NCBI RefSeq assembly: GCF_000331775.1
Contig: NZ_CAPJ01000362.1
Coordinates: 1-7,325, forward strand
From: Xanthomonas translucens pv. translucens DSM 18974
GTDB lineage: Bacteria > Pseudomonadota > Gammaproteobacteria > Xanthomonadales > Xanthomonadaceae
Reading direction: 5' to 3'
DNA: 7,325 nt
The notes beneath the pieces are model-generated. The model searched no databases and was not told the origin of the DNA. It worked only from the letters and a program-made list of their open reading frames with translations. Positions within the stretch are counted from its first letter, which is position 1, and every line of letters starts with the position of its first letter. Positions 1 to 6,534 of the stretch are shown here, piece by piece. The position numbers and the translations under genes are program-made.

Positions 1-1
1 A

Positions 2-364
2 CTGAGCGTGCAGCCCTTGCGCGATCCGCAGGTCGAAGATCTGCGCGACAGCGCCAAGCGCAAGCGCACGGCCGGCGACCTGGCCGGCGCGGCGGCGGCG
101 CTGGACCAGGCGCTGCAACTGGTGCCGCAAGACCCGGCGCTGCTGCAGGACCGCGCCGAACTCGCCTTGCTGCTGAAGGACGACGCGGGCGCCGAAGCCT
201 TCGCCAAGCGGGCCATCGACCTGGGCTCGCAGACCGGCCCGCTGTGCCGGCGCCACTGGGCCACCATCGAGCAAGCGCGGCTGGCGCGCGGGCAGAAGGA
301 GAACGCGGCGTCCGCGCAGGCGCATATCGAGGGTTGTACGGTGGCGGGGATCAAGCGCTATTGA
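2..364 (+). CDS. TPR-repeat protein, C-terminal part (5' end outside window)
   Basis: The frame is open from the first in-frame codon (position 2) to TGA 362-364. The only early start is a GTG at 8-10, inside the stretch LSVQPLRDPQ, which reads like the linker of a longer protein, so I treat this as the 3' part of a gene that begins upstream. The visible part is almost all helix and fits two to three tetratricopeptide repeats. One ends GDLAGAAAALDQALQLVPQDP, the typical second helix plus Pro turn. The next spans ALLQDRAELALLLKDDAGAEAFAKRAIDLG, and a weaker third covers LCRRHWATIEQARLARGQ. TPRs are protein-protein interaction scaffolds; no catalytic motif is seen. Two Cys near the end (GPLC, IEGC) could pair if the protein is exported, but the N-terminus that would show a signal peptide is missing. 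The first heptamer array begins 9 nt after the stop. Specific function unknown. Confidence 0.72.
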   Translation: MSVQPLRDPQVEDLRDSAKRKRTAGDLAGAAAALDQALQLVPQDPALLQDRAELALLLKDDAGAEAFAKRAIDLGSQTGPLCRRHWATIEQARLARGQKENAASAQAHIEGCTVAGIKRY

Positions 365-372
365 GGTGGTGA

Positions 373-399
373 TCGGGACCCGGGACCCGTGACTCGGAA
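373..399. repeat. Degenerate GGGACTC-type heptamer array, left arm of spacer 1
   Basis: Units TCGGGAC, CCGGGAC, CCGTGAC and a partial TCGGAA run head to tail from 9 nt after the TPR gene stop. The array is the inverted partner of the one at 495-522. By hand alignment 373-397 can pair with 498-522 at 21 of 25 positions, around a loop of about 100 nt. The degenerate units suggest an older or decaying copy compared with the cleaner arrays in the second spacer. Confidence 0.75.
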
Positions 400-419
400 G
401 AGCGCAGGGCTGGTTGATT

Positions 420-435
420 CATTGCCATGGCAATG
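420..435. promoter_or_regulatory. 16-bp perfect palindrome in spacer 1 (possible operator)
   Basis: CATTGCCATGGCAATG is exactly self-complementary. It lies about 90 bp upstream of the helicase ATG, inside the loop bracketed by the heptamer arrays. A perfect 16-mer palindrome is expected about 0.1 times by chance in a window of this length, so it may bind a dimeric regulator. It does not look like the LexA box I know for Xanthomonas, which was the obvious candidate for a repair helicase. No convincing -35/-10 pair was found beside it. Its function is inferred only. Confidence 0.35.
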
Positions 436-494
436 GCGCGTTCCGCCGGCCGATCGCTGATACATCATCGGATCCCGGCCAACCGCTGTTCCGG

Positions 495-522
495 GTCCCG
501 AGTCCCCAGTCCCGAGTCCCGA
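495..522. repeat. GTCCCGA heptamer array (4 units) abutting the helicase start
   Basis: Four head-to-tail heptamers, GTCCCGA, GTCCCCA, GTCCCGA and GTCCCGA, are followed by one A and then the helicase ATG at 524. They are the reverse complement of the array at 373-399. The G-rich complement on the minus strand has four G runs of at least 3 with 3-4 nt loops, a canonical G-quadruplex pattern. The array fills the position where a Shine-Dalgarno would be, and none is visible there. Confidence 0.88.
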
Positions 523-523
523 A

Positions 524-2551
524 ATGTCCCTCGCCCACGCCAGCACCGAAGCGCTCAGCGAAGGCGGTGCGCTCGCCCGCCAGCTCGATGCGTTCGTGCC
601 GCGGGCGGCGCAGCTGCGGCTGACCGCGGCCATCGCCGAAGCGTTCGAGCAGCGCGACGTGCTGCTCGCCGAGGCCGGCACCGGCACCGGCAAGACCTAT
701 GCGTATCTGGTGCCGGCGCTGCTGTCGGGATTGAAGACCATCGTCTCCACCGGCACCCGCGCACTGCAGGACCAGCTCTACCACCGCGACTTGCCGCGGG
801 TGCGCGCGGCGCTGGGGGTGGGCCTCAACAGCGCGCTGCTGAAGGGGCGGGCCAACTATCTGTGCAAGTACCGGCTGGAGCAGGCAAAGGGCGAGCCGCG
901 CTTCACCGCACGCGAGCAGATCGCGCAGTTCCAGCGCATCGTCGCCTGGGGCGGGCGCACCCGCTTCGGCGACATCGCCGAGCTGGACGCGCTGCCCGAC
1001 GATTCGCCGCTGCTGCCGATGGTCACTTCGACCATGGACAACTGCCTGGGCACCGAGTGCCCGTTCTGGGGCGAGTGCTTCGTGGTGCAGGCGCGGCAAC
1101 GCGCGCAGGCCGCCGACGTGGTGGTGGTCAACCACCATCTGCTGCTGGCCGACCTGGCGCTGAAGCAGGAAGGTTTCGGCGAGATCTTGCCCGGCGCGCA
1201 GGTCTTCGTCATCGACGAGGCGCACCAGCTGCCGGAACTGGCGGCGAACTTCTTCGGCGAAAGTTTCGGCATGCGCCCGCTGCAGGAGCTGGCGCGCGAC
1301 TGCCTGGCCGAGAGCCGCCACGTCGCCGGCGCGCTGGCCAGCCTGCAGGTGCCGGTGCAGGCGTTGGAGCAGGCCTTGCGCGAACTGCGCGCGGCGATGG
1401 AAGGCTTGCCCACCCGCGGCACGCAATGGCGGCTGCTGGCCAAGCCGCAGGTGCGCGACGGCTTCGATGCGCTGCTGGCGGAACTGACGCGCCTGCAGGA
1501 CAGCCTGGCGGCATTGCGCGAGGCCTCGCCCGGTTTCGACGCCTGCGCCGCGCGCGCGCAGGACCTGCGCGCGCGCCTGGGCCACTGGCTCGGCGACGAC
1601 GCGCCGATCGCCGATTTCGACGCCGAGCCGGCGCCGCCGTCCAACGATGTGCTGTGGTACGAACTGAGCGCGCGCGGCTTCCGTTGCCAGCGCACGCCGC
1701 TGGACGTGTCCGGCCCGTTGCGCCTGCACCGCGAAACGTCGCACGCGGCCTGGGTGTTCACCTCGGCGACGCTGGCGGTGAGGGGCGATTTCGAGCACAT
1801 CGCCACGCGCCTGGGCCTGAGCGATCCGATGACCCTGCTGCAGCCCAGCCCGTTCGACTGGGCACGGCAGGCGCTGTGTTATCTGCCGACGCTGCCGGAC
1901 CCGAACGCGCGCGGCTTCGGCACCGCGCTGATCGCCGCGCTGCATCCGGTGCTGCAGGCCTCGCAGGGCCGCGCGTTCCTGCTGTTCGCCTCGCACCGGG
2001 CGCTGCGCGAAGCCGCCGAGGCGCTGCGCGACGGGCCGTGGCCGCTGTTCGTGCAGGGCGAGGCGCCGCGCGCGCGCTTGCTGCAGCGTTTCCGCGAGTC
2101 CGGCAACGGCGTGCTGCTCGGCTCGGCCAGCTTCCGCGAAGGCGTGGACGTGGTCGGCGATGCGCTGAGCGTGGTGGTGATCGACAAGCTGCCGTTCGCC
2201 GCGCCGGACGATCCGGTGTTCGAGGCGCGGCTGGACGCGATCCGCCGCGACGGCGGCAACCCGTTCCGCGACGAACAGCTGCCGCAGGCGGTGATCGCGC
2301 TGAAGCAGGGCGTGGGCCGGCTGATCCGCAGCGAGACCGACCGCGGCGTGCTGGTGCTGTGCGATCCGCGGCTGCTGTCCAAATCCTACGGCCGCACCTT
2401 CCTGGAGTCGCTGCCGCCGTTCGCGCGGACGCGCGATGTGGAGGATGTGCGGGCGTTTTTTGCGTCGGGACTGGGGACTGGGGACTCGGGACTCGAAGCG
2501 TCGGGACTCGGGACCGGGGACTCGGGACTCGAAGAAGCCGGAGCGCACTGA
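524..2551 (+). CDS. yoaA: YoaA/DinG-family Fe-S ATP-dependent DNA helicase
   Basis: A superfamily 2 helicase of the XPD/Rad3-like iron-sulfur group, which unwinds DNA 5'->3' and acts in repair and replication-fork maintenance; E. coli YoaA partners with the HolC clamp-loader subunit. Walker A GTGTGKT is at residues 52-58 and the DEAH box at 231-234 (VIDEAHQLPE). The [4Fe-4S] cysteines are C114 (NYLCKY), C174, C179 and C185 (NCLGTECPFWGEC). Motif VI QGVGRLIRS is at 595-603. The conserved domain ends near FARTRDVEDVRAFFA (about 646). The rest, 648-671, is two copies of SGLGTGDSGLE(A/E), encoded by a DNA repeat array, then AGAH. ATG 524 is chosen because the conserved N-terminus (ALARQL-FVPRAAQ) starts about 14 residues in. 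No Shine-Dalgarno is seen; a GTCCCGA array ends 1 nt before the ATG. Adjacency to tsaB matches E. coli, favouring YoaA over DinG. The family call is firm; the exact symbol is less so. Confidence 0.94.
   Translation: MSLAHASTEALSEGGALARQLDAFVPRAAQLRLTAAIAEAFEQRDVLLAEAGTGTGKTYAYLVPALLSGLKTIVSTGTRALQDQLYHRDLPRVRAALGVGLNSALLKGRANYLCKYRLEQAKGEPRFTAREQIAQFQRIVAWGGRTRFGDIAELDALPDDSPLLPMVTSTMDNCLGTECPFWGECFVVQARQRAQAADVVVVNHHLLLADLALKQEGFGEILPGAQVFVIDEAHQLPELAANFFGESFGMRPLQELARDCLAESRHVAGALASLQVPVQALEQALRELRAAMEGLPTRGTQWRLLAKPQVRDGFDALLAELTRLQDSLAALREASPGFDACAARAQDLRARLGHWLGDDAPIADFDAEPAPPSNDVLWYELSARGFRCQRTPLDVSGPLRLHRETSHAAWVFTSATLAVRGDFEHIATRLGLSDPMTLLQPSPFDWARQALCYLPTLPDPNARGFGTALIAALHPVLQASQGRAFLLFASHRALREAAEALRDGPWPLFVQGEAPRARLLQRFRESGNGVLLGSASFREGVDVVGDALSVVVIDKLPFAAPDDPVFEARLDAIRRDGGNPFRDEQLPQAVIALKQGVGRLIRSETDRGVLVLCDPRLLSKSYGRTFLESLPPFARTRDVEDVRAFFASGLGTGDSGLEASGLGTGDSGLEEAGAH
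2465..2536. repeat. GGGACTC heptamer array, two 36-bp blocks inside the helicase 3' end
   Basis: Two tandem 36-bp blocks (2465-2500 and 2501-2536) differ at four positions. Each has five TCGGGAC-like units or partial units closed by TCGAAG. Because 36 is a multiple of 3, the blocks read in phase with the helicase and give a 12-residue protein repeat. Block 1 has G runs at 2467-2469, 2473-2476, 2480-2483 and 2488-2490 with 3-4 nt loops; block 2 has runs at 2503-2505, 2510-2512, 2516-2519 and 2524-2526. Both fit the canonical G-quadruplex pattern in the coding strand and mRNA. The array is inverted relative to 2651-2678; 2501-2531 can pair with 2648-2678 at 28 of 31 positions by hand count. Confidence 0.9.
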
Positions 2552-2577
2552 TGTTCGTTAGCCGCCACGGCCTTCGG

Positions 2578-2593
2578 TCCGGGAGCCTCCGGA
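2578..2593. repeat. Small inverted repeat in the helicase-tsaB spacer
   Basis: TCCGG (2578-2582) and CCGGA (2589-2593) can form a 5-bp hairpin, and a second stem AGGCGAA/TTCGCCT lies at 2618-2624 and 2638-2644 with a 13-nt loop. Both sit in the region enclosed by the heptamer arrays. The second is not followed directly by a U tract (CCGGGTCCC follows), so I do not call either one a terminator. They would be local folds inside the larger loop. Confidence 0.4.
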
Positions 2594-2650
2594 TGTACGC
2601 TCGTCCGGGTGCTGATGAGGCGAAGGATGCTAGGCTTTTCGCCTTTCCGG

Positions 2651-2678
2651 GTCCCGAGTCCCGAGTCCCGAGTCCCGA
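2651..2678. repeat. Perfect GTCCCGA x4 array upstream of tsaB
   Basis: Four identical GTCCCGA units run without a break, followed by TTTTTC and the tsaB ATG at 2685. They are the reverse complement of the array at 2465-2531. The minus strand carries four GGG runs with 4-nt loops, a G-quadruplex pattern. Sequence identity of all four units suggests recent expansion or active homogenisation. There is no Shine-Dalgarno in the 6 nt between the array and the ATG, nor within the array. Confidence 0.93.
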
Positions 2679-2684
2679 TTTTTC

Positions 2685-3386
2685 ATGAACATTCTCGCCT
2701 TCGAAACCTCCACAGAAGCCCTCTCCGTCGCCGTACATGTCGATGGCGAGGTACGCGAGCGGTTCGAGCTCGCGCCGCGCCGCCATGCCGAGCTGGCGCT
2801 GCCGTGGGCCGAGCAGTTGCTGGCCGAGGCCGGCATCGCCCGCCGCCAGCTCGATGCGATCGCCTTCGGCCGCGGCCCCGGCGCATTCACCGGCGTGCGC
2901 CTGGCGATCGCGCTGGCGCAGGGCATCGCGCTGGCGCTGGACCTGCCGGTGCTGCCGGTGTCCACGCTGCAGGCGCTGGCCTTGCGCGCGCCGGCCGACC
3001 CGCCGCAGGTGCTGGCCGCGATCGATGCGCGCATGGGCGAAATCTATGCGGCGGCCTTCGTGCGCGATGCCGATGGCCTGCATGCGCTGACCCCCGAGCA
3101 GGTGCTGATCCCGGACGCGTTCGTGCTGCCGCAGACGGATGCGCCCTGGTACGGCGTCGGCACCGGCTTCGCCGCCATCGAGGCGACGCTGCAGCGGCGC
3201 CTGCACGCGCAGTTGCACAGCGTCGATGCGCAGGCCCTGCCGCATGCCGCCGACGTGCTGACCCTGGCGCTGGCCGCCCATGCGCGCGGCGAAGCGATCG
3301 CGCCGGAACGCGCCGAGCCGGCCTATCTGCGCGACAACGTCGCCCTGACCCTGGCCGAACAGCAGGCGCAGCGCGCCGCACGATAA
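2685..3386 (+). CDS. tsaB: tRNA threonylcarbamoyladenosine biosynthesis protein TsaB
   Basis: TsaB is the catalytically inactive Kae1/ASKHA paralogue that dimerises with TsaD and, with TsaE, transfers threonylcarbamoyl from the TsaC product to A37 of tRNAs reading ANN codons (t6A). It is cytoplasmic and usually essential. The 233 residues match the usual length. The N-terminal strand reads MNILAFETSTEALSVAV (E. coli MRILAIDTATEACSVAL). The signature GRGPGAFTGVR is at residues 62-72, with Ala where Ser is usual. IDARMGEIYAA and the C-terminal PAYLRDNVA also match. The start is fixed by alignment of Met1 with E. coli TsaB. The gene lies 133 nt after the helicase stop on the same strand, as in the E. 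coli neighbourhood, and is probably co-transcribed with it. The leader is unusual: a GTCCCGA array ends 6 nt before the ATG and no Shine-Dalgarno is seen, so expression may depend on upstream translation or local folding. Confidence 0.96.
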   Translation: MNILAFETSTEALSVAVHVDGEVRERFELAPRRHAELALPWAEQLLAEAGIARRQLDAIAFGRGPGAFTGVRLAIALAQGIALALDLPVLPVSTLQALALRAPADPPQVLAAIDARMGEIYAAAFVRDADGLHALTPEQVLIPDAFVLPQTDAPWYGVGTGFAAIEATLQRRLHAQLHSVDAQALPHAADVLTLALAAHARGEAIAPERAEPAYLRDNVALTLAEQQAQRAAR

Positions 3387-3394
3387 TCCGGGCA

Positions 3395-3412
3395 GGCCGG
3401 GCTTCTCCGGCC
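3395..3412. terminator. GC hairpin between convergent tsaB and receptor genes
   Basis: GGCCGG (3395-3400), loop GCTTCT, CCGGCC (3407-3412) form a perfect 6-bp GC stem in the 51-bp spacer between the stop codons of two convergent genes. The position suits a bidirectional terminator. No T tract follows on either strand, so intrinsic termination is uncertain; the hairpin might instead protect 3' ends. Confidence 0.4.
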
Positions 3413-3437
3413 GGCGCCGCACACACCGCAACTGCGC

Positions 3438-6434
3438 TCAGTAGTCGTAGCTGACGCTCAAGCGCAGCGAGCGCGGCGCCTGGCTCAGCAACGCCGCGCC
3501 ATAGACGGGATCGCTCACACCCGGGTCGGTTTCCGCATACGGGTACTTCCACAGCGTGGCCTGGCCGTTGAAGACGTTGAACACGTCCAGGTTGAAGGCC
3601 AGCCTGCGCTCGGCGTAAGCCGGCCGCCACGATACCCCGAGATCGAGCTGCTGCAGCCACGGCAGGCGGCCCTGGCTGCCCGGAGGCGCCGCTTGGCCCT
3701 GGTAGTAGTGGTAGTCGATGCCGTAGCCGGACGGGTCGCTCTGGTCGGCGCCGTAGGACCCCAGCGCGCTGAACGGGCTGCCGGACACCAGCTTGAGATT
3801 GGCCGACACCAGCCATTCGGGGGTGACCTGGTAGTAGCCGTAGAACTTGAACTGGTGGGTATGGTCGTTGCTCTGCGGGCCGTTGGTGTGTTCCATCAGC
3901 TGCGCATAGTCCCAGGCCTGGGTGGTGGACACCGCGGTCTGGCCGATGCCCGACAGCAGCTGGCCTTCGGTGGTGCCGTAGCTGCGCGACCAGGTGTAGT
4001 CGAGGCGCCCGTACCAGCGCTGGTCGAACGGGTGCTCCAGCGACAGGTTGAGTCCGTAGTAGTTGCGCTTGAGCTCGGGAAAACCGAACTGGGCATTGGT
4101 CAGCGGCACGCTGACGTAGTTGCCGGAGGTGTCCACCAGGGTGAAGGTGTTGGTCTTGCCCGGGTTGATCAGCCAGCAGCTGACCGGATTGCTGTCCAGG
4201 GTCACCGTCTGCCCTTGCGCGGCCGCCGCGGCGAACACGGTCTCGCTGTCGCAATAGTCGTCCACGCCGCTGCGCAGCACGCGGTAGGTGGCCTTGGCGC
4301 CGTAGACCCAGCTGTCGCCCCAGGCCTTGCTGATGCCGAAGATGAACTCATCCTGGAACGAGGGCTTGATACCTTGCGTGGCCACGGTCCTGGCATCGGG
4401 CAGGATGCCGTAGTTGTTGTTGGAGGAGACTGCGCCGGAGATCCGGGTCAGGTCGGTGGGGTAGCCGTTGGCGTCGATGCCGCCGTAGGTGTAGTAGGTC
4501 GAGGTCGCCAGGGTCGCGCCGGCGGCATTGAATGCCGGATTCAGTGGCAGCGCCAGGTAGTAGCGGCCGGCGTTGCCGTAGACCTTGAAGCGCGCATCGC
4601 CGTCGACGTCCCAGCTGAAACCCAGGCGCGGCGCCCACTGCCCGCTGCTCTGCTTGATGTAGGCGTCGCCGTCGCGGTTGTAGTTGGTGAACTGGTCCAG
4701 GCGCAGGCCGAGGCTGAGCAGGAAGCGGTCGCTGACCTGCCAGTTGTCCTCGACGTACTGCGCACGCTGCACCGCGCGCACCGAGGCCAGGGCGCTGTAG
4801 ACGTACCGGCGCACGTAGTAGCCGCCCTCGCCGTTGGCATAGCCGCCAGTGGCCGGCACGCCGAGGCCGGTGTTGATCGGTATGCCTGGGTTGGACTGGC
4901 CGTAGATCCAGGAGTAGCCGTCGCCCGAGGCCACCGAGCCGCGATTTAGCGCGCGCGCGTTCTGGTTGTCGATACCGACGGTGATGCTGTGCTCGCCGAT
5001 GTCGTAGTTCAGGTCCAGCCGCAGGTTGTCGGTGCGGTTGCCGCGGTCGGGATCGACCAGCAAGGACGTGGTCTGCGCGTTGGCGATCGGAGTGCCGCCG
5101 GTGTAGGCCGGGTTCTGGAACGAGGTGCCGCTGAGATAGGTCAGCGCACGGTTGTAGTTGGGGTTGCCGGTGTAGTCGTCGCTGCGCTGCTTGCCGTACT
5201 GGGCGCTGAAGGTGAGGCGGTCGGTGAGGTAGCCGGTGTACTTGGCGGTCCACAGGCGGCCGCCGGTCTTGCTGGTATCGGCGCTGCCGCGCAGCGCGCC
5301 GATGTCGTCGCCGCTGTACTCGTAGTACTTGCCGTGGGTGATGTAGCGGCTCGAGGCGCCGGTGATTTCCAGCAGCTGGTTGTCGCTGATGTTCCAGTCG
5401 AGCTTGGCGTACCAATTCGGCCGGCGGTAGCGATAGTCGTAGTAATACTCGCCCGGGGTGGTTTCGCGTGCGCCGTAGAACCTGTCGCCGTCCTGGCGCT
5501 GCAGTTCGTAGGAGCCGAAGAAGAACAGCTTGTCCTGGATCAGCGGGCCGCTCGCGTAGAGGCTCTGGGTGCTGAGCGTCGCAGTGTTCTTGCTGTCCGG
5601 CCGGTACAGGGCGCCGTTGCCAGGTGCGTAGACGTCCTTCTGCGAGGAGCGCAGGCCGTCCGGTTCCCAGGTCGCCTGGCCGCCGAAATGCCATGCGTTG
5701 CTGCCGCGCTTGCCGACCGCATTGATCACGCCGCCGTCGGAACGCCCGTACTTGGCGCTGTAGCCGCCTGTATAGACCTGCAACTGGTCGATGCTGCCGT
5801 AGGGCAGGGTCAGGCCGCCCAGTCCGCGCAGCGGGTCGGTAGTGTTGAAACCGTTGATGTAATAGGCATTCTCCGCGGCCGAGGAACCGCCGAAGCTGAG
5901 CAGCTGCGCGCCGGTCGGGCCGATATAGGTGCCGCTGCCGCTGTTGCCGGCCACGCCGGGCGCCAGCTGCGCGATCGCCTCGGCCGAGCGTCCCAGCGGC
6001 AGCCGCTGCAGCTGTTCGGCGTTGATCATCGTGCGCGAGTCCACGCTGCTCACGTCGATCGCCGCCGCGGCGCGGTCGGCGCTGACGGTGACTCCGGTCA
6101 GGCGGGTGACCGCGGCGAAGGAGACGTCGGTGACCGCGCCGACGGTCAGGCCCACGCCCTCGCGGCGGCCGAGCACGGCGTCGTCGGCGCCCTTGGCGAC
6201 GATGGTGTAGGTCCCCAGCGGCAGCTGGCCGATGCTGTAGCGGCCGCGCGCATCGACCGCGACTTCGCGGCTGAGGCCGCTGTCGCTGCGCACCTGCACG
6301 CGTTGCGCATTGGCCGGCGCCTGGCCGGCGACGGCGCCGGTGGTGGACTGGGCTAGGGCGGGCGGCGCAGCGAAGGCGGCGCTCAGCGCCAGTGCGAGCA
6401 GGGCGGGCCTGCGAAGGAGGGGAGGCTTTTTCAT
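3438..6434 (-). CDS. Oar-like TonB-dependent outer-membrane receptor
   Basis: A 998-residue TonB-dependent transporter of the Oar-like type. The signal peptide is MKK...ALA (cleavage likely after residue 28, ALA|QS). A carboxypeptidase-regulatory-like beta-sandwich covers about 31-110 (RGRYSIGQLPLGTYTIVAKG). A possible TonB box is LTGVTVSA near 115. The plug covers about 130-250 (INAEQLQRLPLGRSAEAIAQLAPGV, YYINGFNTTDP, YGRSDGGVINAVGKRGSN). The rest is a barrel of alternating aromatic strands ending LRLSVSYDY, a terminal aromatic as expected for BAM-dependent assembly, though Tyr rather than the commoner Phe. Only two Cys occur (C728, C753), probably a disulfide in an outer loop. ATG 6434 is chosen for the signal peptide; the leader before it shows no Shine-Dalgarno and in fact contains CCTCCTT. 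Such receptors import siderophores, glycans or peptides; no substrate can be named. A TonB-family gene lies upstream on the same strand. Confidence 0.95.
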   Translation of the reverse strand: MKKPPLLRRPALLALALSAAFAAPPALAQSTTGAVAGQAPANAQRVQVRSDSGLSREVAVDARGRYSIGQLPLGTYTIVAKGADDAVLGRREGVGLTVGAVTDVSFAAVTRLTGVTVSADRAAAAIDVSSVDSRTMINAEQLQRLPLGRSAEAIAQLAPGVAGNSGSGTYIGPTGAQLLSFGGSSAAENAYYINGFNTTDPLRGLGGLTLPYGSIDQLQVYTGGYSAKYGRSDGGVINAVGKRGSNAWHFGGQATWEPDGLRSSQKDVYAPGNGALYRPDSKNTATLSTQSLYASGPLIQDKLFFFGSYELQRQDGDRFYGARETTPGEYYYDYRYRRPNWYAKLDWNISDNQLLEITGASSRYITHGKYYEYSGDDIGALRGSADTSKTGGRLWTAKYTGYLTDRLTFSAQYGKQRSDDYTGNPNYNRALTYLSGTSFQNPAYTGGTPIANAQTTSLLVDPDRGNRTDNLRLDLNYDIGEHSITVGIDNQNARALNRGSVASGDGYSWIYGQSNPGIPINTGLGVPATGGYANGEGGYYVRRYVYSALASVRAVQRAQYVEDNWQVSDRFLLSLGLRLDQFTNYNRDGDAYIKQSSGQWAPRLGFSWDVDGDARFKVYGNAGRYYLALPLNPAFNAAGATLATSTYYTYGGIDANGYPTDLTRISGAVSSNNNYGILPDARTVATQGIKPSFQDEFIFGISKAWGDSWVYGAKATYRVLRSGVDDYCDSETVFAAAAAQGQTVTLDSNPVSCWLINPGKTNTFTLVDTSGNYVSVPLTNAQFGFPELKRNYYGLNLSLEHPFDQRWYGRLDYTWSRSYGTTEGQLLSGIGQTAVSTTQAWDYAQLMEHTNGPQSNDHTHQFKFYGYYQVTPEWLVSANLKLVSGSPFSALGSYGADQSDPSGYGIDYHYYQGQAAPPGSQGRLPWLQQLDLGVSWRPAYAERRLAFNLDVFNVFNGQATLWKYPYAETDPGVSDPVYGAALLSQAPRSLRLSVSYDY

Positions 6435-6534
6435 GAAGGAGGCGGCTCGGGTAGTGGGGGCGGGGATGCGCCGCGCCGGCCTCCGAGTCAGGCGTCCTCG
6501 GCGATGCGCTGTGCGCGGTAACGTTCCCCGCCAC

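Noticed and set aside
411..475. Sigma-70 promoter for the helicase (TTGATT at 414-419; TGATACAT near 458)
   Set aside because: No -10 at 16-18 nt from TTGATT, and no -35 for the TGATACAT element; matches are no better than chance.
373..522. Heptamer arrays as a CRISPR array
   Set aside because: Units are 7 nt, contiguous and without spacers, and no cas genes are present.
419..2548. 709-codon minus-strand ORF, and a 753-codon plus-strand ORF (427-2688), over the helicase
   Set aside because: Both are shadows of the helicase caused by high GC at third positions; they are rich in Arg/Ala/Gln and Pro, with no recognisable domain. The helicase frame has a complete motif set. The 753-codon frame matters only as the alternative reading frame of the repeat tail.
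2611..2640. CTGATGAGGCGAAGG resembling a hammerhead ribozyme core
   Set aside because: CTGATGA is present, but there is no stem II between it and GCGAA, the following GAAA is GAAGG, and no matching stem I/III and cleavage triplet were found.
2465..2678. Inverted arrays as termini of a MITE or insertion sequence
   Set aside because: The two bracketed interiors are unrelated to each other, no target-site duplication was seen, and the arms are simple tandem heptamers rather than unique terminal repeats. Mobility cannot be excluded but is not supported.
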